DNA of 64,000 nucleotides from contig CAJJWN010000016.1 of the NCBI GenBank assembly GCA_905196835.1, forward strand, positions 1-64,000. The letters are read 5' to 3'. Below the pieces are notes generated by a model. The model was not told the DNA's origin. It worked only from the letters and a program-made list of their open reading frames with translations, and made no database searches. The number at the start of each line of letters is the position of its first letter. Within the stretch, counting starts at the first letter, position 1. The stretch comes from an uncultured Prevotella sp. (GTDB lineage Bacteria > Bacteroidota > Bacteroidia > Bacteroidales > Bacteroidaceae). The translations under genes were made by a program, and so were the position numbers. Below, piece by piece: positions 58,380-64,000 of this stretch.

Positions 58380-59580
58380 GGACTTGTACGGCGCGTTGGC
58401 CTACAACCAGACGAAGGTGGAGAACGGGCACGCGAAGATATTGGATGCCAACCTGCTCCCGTACCCGGAGGACGGGCGTTTCCGCATGGGCGAAACGATG
58501 AAGGCTTTCACGGCATGGCTTCCCTCGCACTTCCGCACCGAGAAGCCGGTCATCCACATCTCGCTCAACCCGCATCCCGATGATGTATTGACCGACGGGC
58601 AGCTTGCCGCCATTGGCAGGGAGTATATGGAGAAGTTAGGCTATGGCAACCAGCCATTTTTAATTTTTAAGCACGAGGACATCGACCGCCACCACATCCA
58701 CATCGTGTCCCTGCGCGTGGACAGCGGGGGCAGGAAGATTTCCGACCGCTTCGAGCACCGCCGGAGCAAAGAAATAACCGGGCAGTTGGAACAGAAGTAC
58801 GGGCTGCATCCGGCAGAGGGGCAGAAGAAGGCGGAGGAGTGGAAGCTCCGCCCGGTGGATGCGGCGAGGGGCGACATACGACGGCAGATAGCCGATACCG
58901 TCAAGCCGTTGCTCAAGCTCTACCGTTTCCAGTCGATGGGCGAGTTCCGGGCGTTGCTCTCCTTATATAACATAGGCATGGAGGAAGTCAGGGGTGAGGC
59001 GGGCGGACGCGCCTATCACGGCATTGTCTATGCGGCATTGGATGCGGACGGGAACAAGGTGGCGACCCCCATCAAGTCGGCAAGGCTGGGCAGGATAACC
59101 GGTGCGGAGGGCTTGCAGCGGCGCATGGAGTGGTCAGCCTCGCGCATCAGGACGGACGGTTGCCGCGAGCGGTTGCGCCCTCTGTTGGCCGGGGCATTGC
59201 AGGCGGCAAGGGACGAGGCGGATTTCCGCCGCCGTCTGGCAGCCATGAACGTGGACTTGGTGCTACGCCGCAATGAATCTGGAAGGATTTACGGGGTAAC
59301 CTTCATCGACCACACGAGCCGCACCGTGCTCAACGGCTCACGGCTGGGCAAGGACTTCTCCGCCAATGCTTTGGAAGCGCGTTTCAACGCGCAATCCGAA
59401 CCGGTCTGCAAAGTACAGCCCCACGTGGCAACGCCTGAGCCGGAAACCGGTACGGACGGTAAGGTGCTGGGAGGGCTGTTGTCCGTCATTGAGCCGGAAA
59501 CCGGTGCCGTGCCGCGCTATCCGCGCCTGCACAAGCCTGACAAGAAGAAACGCCGCCGCAGGTACGGGCGGCAGGACTGA
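58354..59580 (+). CDS. mobB: relaxase MobB (MobP1-type)
   Basis: 408 residues. The relaxase domain starts MVAKISTGKDLYGALAYN, the conserved PVIHISLNPHPDD follows, and the metal-binding histidines are in HEDIDRHHIHIVSLRVD (about 107-123). The catalytic Tyr is probably Tyr17 or Tyr22 region by family analogy. It cuts oriT and leads the single strand into the recipient. The long basic C-terminus (DKKKRRRRYG) suits DNA binding. The start within mobA is the first Met before the conserved N-terminus. Confidence 0.93.
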   Translation: MVAKISTGKDLYGALAYNQTKVENGHAKILDANLLPYPEDGRFRMGETMKAFTAWLPSHFRTEKPVIHISLNPHPDDVLTDGQLAAIGREYMEKLGYGNQPFLIFKHEDIDRHHIHIVSLRVDSGGRKISDRFEHRRSKEITGQLEQKYGLHPAEGQKKAEEWKLRPVDAARGDIRRQIADTVKPLLKLYRFQSMGEFRALLSLYNIGMEEVRGEAGGRAYHGIVYAALDADGNKVATPIKSARLGRITGAEGLQRRMEWSASRIRTDGCRERLRPLLAGALQAARDEADFRRRLAAMNVDLVLRRNESGRIYGVTFIDHTSRTVLNGSRLGKDFSANALEARFNAQSEPVCKVQPHVATPEPETGTDGKVLGGLLSVIEPETGAVPRYPRLHKPDKKKRRRRYGRQD

Positions 59581-59636
59581 ATGCAGTCCGGATAACATTC
59601 AACCGAATTTCAATCACCGTTAAAACAAGATAACTT

Positions 59637-61652
59637 ATGTCACAGGAAGATGATTTGAGAGGGCTGGCCAAGGTCATGGACTTCATGCGTGCCCTCAGCG
59701 TATTGTTCGTCATAGTCAATGTATATTGGTTCTGCTACCCCTCGATGAAGGAATGGAACATCGACATCGGGGTGGTGGACAGGATACTGCTCAATTTCCA
59801 GCGGACGACCGGGCTGTTCTCGTCCATTCTTTGGACAAAGCTGTTCGCCCTTGTGTTCCTCGCGCTCTCCTGCTTGGGGACGAAAGGCGTGAAGGAGGAA
59901 AAAATCAAGTGGCCGCATATCTGGGCGGCGCTTGCCGCCGGCATCGTGCTGTTTTTCTTCAACGGGTGGCTGCTTGCCCTGCCGCTGCCTCTTTCAGCGC
60001 GTACCGGCTTCTATCTGCTCACCTTGTCCGCAGGCTACGGCTGCCTCTTGGCCGCCGGGGTATGGATGTCCCGCCTGCTCCGGCAGAACTTGATGGAGGA
60101 TGTGTTCAACAACGAGAACGAATCGTTTATGCAGGAAACCCGGCTCATCGAGAACGAGTATTCCGTCAATCTGCCCACCCGTTTCTGGTACAAGAAAAAG
60201 ATGTGGCACGGCTGGATAAACGTGGTGAACCCTTTCCGTGCTTCCATTGTCTTGGGCACGCCGGGCAGCGGCAAATCCTTTGCCGTGGTCAATTCCTATA
60301 TCAAACAGCAGATTGAGAAGGGCTATGCCACCTATATTTACGACTTCAAGTTTCCGGACTTGAGCACCATCGCCTACAACCACCTGCTCCGCCATCTGGA
60401 CGGCTACAAGGTCAGGCCGAAGTTCTATGTCATCAACTTCGACGACCCCTCGCGCAGCCACCGCTGCAACCCGCTCAACCCGAAGTTCATGACCGACATC
60501 TCCGATGCCTACGAGAGTTCCTACAACATCATGCTCAACCTCAACCGTACTTGGGCGGCCAAGCAGGGCGACTTCTTCGTCGAGTCGCCCACCATCTTAT
60601 TTGCTGCAATTATTTGGTTTTTACGCATTTACAAAAACGGAAAGTATTGCACCTTCCCCCATGCGGTCGAGTTCCTGAACAAGCCCTACGAGCAGATTTT
60701 CCCCATCATGTCCTCCTATCCCGAACTGGAGAACTACCTCAGCCCTTTCCTCGACGCATGGCTCGCCGGGGCTGCCGACCAGCTCATGGGGCAGATTGCT
60801 TCGGCCAAGATACCGCTCTCGCGCATGATTTCCCCGGCACTCTATTGGGTGATGTCCGCCGACGAGTTCTCCCTCGACATCAACAACCCCGATGAGCCGA
60901 AGGTGCTCTGCATCGGCAACAACCCCGACCGGCAGGCCATCTATGGGGCTGCACTCGGACTGTACAACTCGCGCATCGTCAAGCTGGTGAACAAGAAGGG
61001 CAGGCTGAAAAGCTCCATCATCATCGACGAGCTGCCCACCGTGTTCATCAAGGGGCTGGACAACCTTATCGCCACCGCGCGCAGCAACAAGGTGGCCGTG
61101 CTGCTGGGCTTTCAGGACTTCTCGCAGCTCATCCGCGACTATACCGACAAGGAGGCGAAGGTCATCATCAACACCGTCGGCAACATCTTCTCCGGGCAGG
61201 TGGTGGGCGAGACCGCCAAGACGCTCTCCGAACGCTTCGGCAAGATTCTCCAGAAACGGCAGTCCATCTCCATCAACCGTAACGACGTGTCCACCTCCAT
61301 CTCCACCCAGATGGACAGCCTTATCCCGCCGAGCAAGATTTCCTCGCTGACGCAGGGCATGTTCGTCGGTTCGGTGGCGGACAACTTCGGAGAGAAAATC
61401 GAGCAGAAGATTTTCCATTGCGAGATTGTGGTCGATGCCAGGAAAATCGCCGAAGAGGAAAAGACCTACCGGAAGATACCGGTCATCACCGACTTCAGGG
61501 ATGCCGACGGCATCGACCGCATGAAGGAAATGGTACAGGAAAACTACAACCGCATCAAGGAGGAAGCCCGGCAGATTGTCGCCGACGAACTGGAGCGTAT
61601 TGCTAACGACCCGAACCTGAAGCATCTGCTGGAGTTGAACAAACAGGCATAG
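59637..61652 (+). CDS. mobC: type IV coupling protein MobC (TraG/VirD4-like)
   Basis: 671 residues. The N-terminal YWFCY-type membrane region shows NVYWFCYPSM and three to four helices (residues about 15-150). Walker A VLGTPGSGKSF lies near residue 208, the second nucleotide motif SSIIIDELPTVF near 460, and LLGFQDFSQL follows. It brings the MobB-DNA complex to the mating channel. Fifty-six bases after mobB. It converges with rteC with only 2 bases between stops. Confidence 0.94.
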   Translation: MSQEDDLRGLAKVMDFMRALSVLFVIVNVYWFCYPSMKEWNIDIGVVDRILLNFQRTTGLFSSILWTKLFALVFLALSCLGTKGVKEEKIKWPHIWAALAAGIVLFFFNGWLLALPLPLSARTGFYLLTLSAGYGCLLAAGVWMSRLLRQNLMEDVFNNENESFMQETRLIENEYSVNLPTRFWYKKKMWHGWINVVNPFRASIVLGTPGSGKSFAVVNSYIKQQIEKGYATYIYDFKFPDLSTIAYNHLLRHLDGYKVRPKFYVINFDDPSRSHRCNPLNPKFMTDISDAYESSYNIMLNLNRTWAAKQGDFFVESPTILFAAIIWFLRIYKNGKYCTFPHAVEFLNKPYEQIFPIMSSYPELENYLSPFLDAWLAGAADQLMGQIASAKIPLSRMISPALYWVMSADEFSLDINNPDEPKVLCIGNNPDRQAIYGAALGLYNSRIVKLVNKKGRLKSSIIIDELPTVFIKGLDNLIATARSNKVAVLLGFQDFSQLIRDYTDKEAKVIINTVGNIFSGQVVGETAKTLSERFGKILQKRQSISINRNDVSTSISTQMDSLIPPSKISSLTQGMFVGSVADNFGEKIEQKIFHCEIVVDARKIAEEEKTYRKIPVITDFRDADGIDRMKEMVQENYNRIKEEARQIVADELERIANDPNLKHLLELNKQA

Positions 61653-61654
61653 GC

Positions 61655-62266
61655 TTATTTGTTTCGCCGGTATTGCTTCTCGTCGTCCGTATCCATTTTC
61701 CGCAGCAGGGCTTCGCGCAGCCGGTCGATGAAATAGGTGCGGTCGTCGCCTTTCCTCCGCCGCATCCGGGCATAGTAGCTCGATGCGTTCTTCACATCCA
61801 CACCCAGTGCGCTGCACACATATTCCACCACTTGCTTGAGCGTGATTTCACCGTCATTGAACAGCTTCAGTTCATGGCAGGCATAAAGCAGTTCAATAAG
61901 ATGGATGGCATCGTCAGTCCACAGCACGGGAGGCCCGTCGCCGGGCGGACGGGCTTCTCCGTTTCCGGAACCCGTCCGTCTTTTTTCCATCCGTTCCATC
62001 GTGTTTTCCACATACATGATAGCTCCCACTACGTGGCAATAGCAGGGCAGGTGGTTCTGCCCGTTGTTGTGGTAACGTTCCCGCAGGACGGTCAGCCGGA
62101 ACTTCGTGTATTGGAGATGGAGGAACACGCAGGTGTGGTTGCCGTGTTCCTCATGCAGATGGCTGAGGTGGCGTATGAAATCGTCACTTGCCTCGTTCAG
62201 CCTTTCGGTATCGCAATCCCCCTGTTCCAGTAAAAGCAGGTAGGGGCACAGGTAAAATACATCCAT
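61655..62266 (-). CDS. rteC: transfer regulator RteC
   Basis: 203 residues of the RteC family, in CTnDOT the activator of excision genes. FLHLQYTKFRLTVLRERYHNNG and the C-terminal HLIELLYACHELKLFNDGEITLKQVVEYVCSALGVDV plus ASSYYARMRRRKGDDRTYFIDRLREALL are the family hallmarks, the latter a helix-turn-helix-like region. Its promoter shares an upstream block with the AraC-type gene. The target excision genes would lie beyond the window. Confidence 0.9.
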   Translation of the reverse strand: MDVFYLCPYLLLLEQGDCDTERLNEASDDFIRHLSHLHEEHGNHTCVFLHLQYTKFRLTVLRERYHNNGQNHLPCYCHVVGAIMYVENTMERMEKRRTGSGNGEARPPGDGPPVLWTDDAIHLIELLYACHELKLFNDGEITLKQVVEYVCSALGVDVKNASSYYARMRRRKGDDRTYFIDRLREALLRKMDTDDEKQYRRNK

Positions 62267-62293
62267 TTGAAACTATTTTATCGGTTATGAACG

Positions 62294-62348
62294 GCAAAAA
62301 TAGCGGTGTACATGGATGTGGCAGTTCCGTTTTTCGCCGGAAATGCCG
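62294..62348 (-). promoter_or_regulatory. rteC promoter with shared operator block
   Basis: Minus strand: CGGCATTTCCGGCG (62335-62348), then AAAAACGGAAC, 32 bases, then TATTTTTGC (62294-62302) as -7. TTCCG-N8-CGGAA is an inverted repeat. The same block with the same spacing lies before the AraC-type gene. No -33 TTG, which suggests activator dependence. Confidence 0.6.
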
Positions 62349-63206
62349 TCATTCCCCCAAATAGAACTTCCGCCGTTCCTCGCACAGCTCGTCGTACAGC
62401 TCCTTGTGCAGCTCGCTGGGGCTTTGCTTCATCTGTCCCGTGCAGAATTCCCAGAAACGGTTGGCGGACTCGAAACCGTTCTTCTCGGCTATCTCCCTGA
62501 GCGGGCGGTCGTAGTGGTATTTCAAGTCCCGCCGTATCTGTCCGATGCGTTGCTCCCGCAACCATTTGTTGGCGGACTGGCGGTATATCTTGCTGAATTT
62601 CTCGCGGAAGGTCGATGCGCTCATGCAGAGCATCCCCGCCAGTTCCTCCACGCTGTTCGTGCGGTAGCTGTAGCGGTTCACCTTCAGCCGGAACACGGCG
62701 GCATACAGTGGCTTCAGCCGTTTCTCGGCATATTGCAGCTCCGCTTCGGTGAGCGGTGTGGGCTGGTGGCTCACCTGCTTGCGCCGCTCCACGAAAAAGT
62801 AGTCGCACACCTCATTGCACATATTATACAGGGGACGGGGGATGCGGGTCTGGTACAGCACGTCGCACAGGTAGAGCATCTCCGGCGTGCGGCAGGCTTT
62901 CCGCCAAGGCTCCACCAGTCCGTGCAGCAGCCGGTTCTGAACTTCCGTGTCTTCCGACAGGGCGAGCAGCATCAGCAGCGGGCGGCATCCGGGAGCCGAC
63001 ACATCCGGCAGCGCGGGCTTTCCTGTCAGCAGGTCGAGGATGTGGTGGCATAGGTTTGTGTCCCGCGCATAGGGTTCCAATGCAAGGTAACGCTTAGGGG
63101 TACGGGCTTTCAGCAGCCCTCTCACTTCTCCGCACAGGGCGGCGGTGGCCTGTTCCAAGCCTGCCGGGGCGGTGGCGGACAACAGTTCGATGAAATTTGT
63201 TTGCAT
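62349..63206 (-). CDS. AraC-family transcriptional regulator
   Basis: 285 residues. The C-terminal 100 residues are the double helix-turn-helix DNA-binding domain: SVEELAGMLCMSASTFREKFSKIYRQSANKWL, then PLREIAEKNGFESANRFWEFCTGQMKQSPSELHK. The N-terminal 180 residues are helical with no sugar-binding cupin, so its signal is unknown. An open frame runs 43 codons upstream, but the promoter lies there, so ATG 63206 is the start. It probably controls itself and rteC. Confidence 0.88.
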   Translation of the reverse strand: MQTNFIELLSATAPAGLEQATAALCGEVRGLLKARTPKRYLALEPYARDTNLCHHILDLLTGKPALPDVSAPGCRPLLMLLALSEDTEVQNRLLHGLVEPWRKACRTPEMLYLCDVLYQTRIPRPLYNMCNEVCDYFFVERRKQVSHQPTPLTEAELQYAEKRLKPLYAAVFRLKVNRYSYRTNSVEELAGMLCMSASTFREKFSKIYRQSANKWLREQRIGQIRRDLKYHYDRPLREIAEKNGFESANRFWEFCTGQMKQSPSELHKELYDELCEERRKFYLGE

Positions 63207-63237
63207 AAGAAATCTGTTTTTATTGTTTGATGAATCC

Positions 63238-63291
63238 ACAAAGATAACCAGCTGCACGTGCCGGTTGTTCCGATTTCCGCCGGAAATGCCG
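63238..63291 (-). promoter_or_regulatory. AraC-gene promoter with shared operator block
   Basis: Minus strand: CGGCATTTCCGGCG (63278-63291), GAAATCGGAAC, 31 bases, then TATCTTTGT (63238-63246) as -7. The start codon is 32 bases further on. Matches the rteC upstream layout. Confidence 0.6.
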
Positions 63292-63331
63292 CATGGAATG
63301 GAGTCGCCATCATTTGTTTCCGACTCTCCCT

Positions 63332-63859
63332 TCACACCCCACTAAGCAACAGATAGAAAGTCGCCAACTGGACAACAAGGGAAACGACATAGATGCCGTA
63401 GTAGAGCAGATACCTTTTCTTTTTATCGAACTCGGCGAAATACTTCCTGTACTTGTCGTGCTTGAACAGGAATATATGATTGGCATAATACAAGGACAGC
63501 ACGATGACTGCGAAAAGCAAGACACAGAGGAAGATGTTTCCAAAAACCATATCCAAGATGCTCAATAATCTTACCTTGAAAATCTTGATGCAGGCAAGGC
63601 AGACAAGGCAGAGCATCCAAAAGCTGATGATGCATGGGGTGTGGGTCGCCCAAATGCAGATGGTGCCATTGATACCTTTATCCATTCCGGCTGCTTCTTG
63701 TCGCTTATCAATTGAAATGCATCGGTTTATATAGCGGTTGTCCCATTTCAAGAGGCTTAGCCAATACAAAGGGTTTAGCAGCCTCCAACAAAGGAAGAAC
63801 AGCAGCTTATAAGTGCAGTAATAATTGATATTGTAATATTTCTCCAATAATTTCATCAT
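63332..63859 (-). CDS. membrane protein of unknown function
   Basis: About 175 residues from the Met at 63859 (the frame is open to 63982 and other Mets lie upstream at 63880). Four hydrophobic helices: YKLLFFLCWRLLNPLYWLSLL, CIISFWMLCLVCLACIKIF, MVFGNIFLCVLLFAVIVLSLYY and a final YGIYVVSLVVQLATFYLLL. Many Cys, aromatic and AT-rich codons contrast with the GC-richer mob/tra genes, so it is probably late-acquired cargo. No family recognised. Confidence 0.6.
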   Translation of the reverse strand: MMKLLEKYYNINYYCTYKLLFFLCWRLLNPLYWLSLLKWDNRYINRCISIDKRQEAAGMDKGINGTICIWATHTPCIISFWMLCLVCLACIKIFKVRLLSILDMVFGNIFLCVLLFAVIVLSLYYANHIFLFKHDKYRKYFAEFDKKKRYLLYYGIYVVSLVVQLATFYLLLSGV

Positions 63860-64000
63860 GCTTAATAAATAATGATGCATCCTTTTTCCACCGTGTTTTA
63901 CGATTCCCAGCCAAATATCCAGTAACACGCCAGCAAGTACAGAATGAGAAACACGATAAATCCTACTCGAAAAAAGTGTCATTGATGACAGTTTTCCCGA

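Larger units (their letters stand above)
38502..64000. mobile_element. CTnDOT-family conjugative transposon (right end outside window)
   Basis: Runs from the integrase at the left to beyond the window. Content: integrase and recombinase paralogue, RhuM-like gene, disrupted cargo spot, small conserved ICE proteins, traQ-traA on the minus strand, oriT-like gap, mobA-mobB-mobC on the plus strand, rteC and an AraC-type gene. This order (tra and mob diverging from one gap, rteC beyond mobC) is that of CTnDOT/ERL relatives. No tetQ, erm, rteA or rteB is in the window. Confidence 0.85.

Noticed and set aside
60621..61817. A 398-codon minus-strand frame opposite mobC
   Set aside because: Shadow of the coupling-protein gene; composition is low-complexity and no motif is present.

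Overview
The window is Bacteroidales DNA, most like Prevotellaceae. The reasons are the Bacteroidetes-type promoters (TAnnTTTG near -7 with TTG/TTTG about 19-21 bases upstream) before many genes, few Shine-Dalgarno sequences, the gene content (RnfABCDGE with RseC, RadA, PstSCAB-PhoU) and a CTnDOT-type Tra/Mob module. No species name can be given from sequence alone.

Bases 1-28283 are chromosomal backbone: galE; a six-gene rnf electron-transport operon led by rseC; a ThiE/TenI-like protein, prs and a TlpA-like thioredoxin lipoprotein; radA; a solute-binding-like lipoprotein with a large TPR protein; a cardiolipin-synthase-like PLD protein; a small outer-membrane barrel; queC; pgk; divergent pstS / pstCAB-phoU with PHO-box-like repeats between them; recR, a small membrane protein, a family 2 glycosyltransferase and a GNAT acetyltransferase; then tRNA-Asp(GTC). 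Four intergenic regions carry arrays of GC-cored quasi-palindromes on an almost strict 22-base period, two of them followed by a longer shared repeat. A dRS3-like double hairpin follows phoU.

Bases 28343-38128 are a 9.8-kb integrative and mobilizable element inserted in the 3' end of tRNA-Asp, bounded by a 17-base near-perfect repeat. It encodes a tyrosine integrase, a YhcG-type PDDEXK protein, a coiled-coil protein of unknown role, a DUF3853 helix-turn-helix protein, a RepA-like ATPase, a primase, a MobV relaxase and an AT-rich cell-envelope cargo gene. An oriT-like region, an iteron-like duplicated palindrome and paired integrase-arm-like repeats at both ends complete it.

From about 38.5 kb to the window end lies a second element, a CTnDOT-family conjugative transposon whose right end is not included. 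It has a tyrosine integrase lacking the first catalytic Arg, a catalytically broken recombinase paralogue, a RhuM-like protein, a disrupted cargo spot, small conserved ICE proteins, the transfer operon traQ..traA (minus strand), a probable oriT, mobABC (plus strand), rteC and an AraC-type regulator. The cargo spot holds an AT-rich immunity-like gene behind a possible toxin tail, wedged between two truncated ICE genes and flanked by 22-base palindromic repeats. The relaxase (MobB), coupling protein (MobC) and mating-pair apparatus (TraA-TraQ) would transfer this element and could mobilize the smaller one. rteC and the AraC gene share an upstream operator-like block, which suggests one regulon controls transfer.
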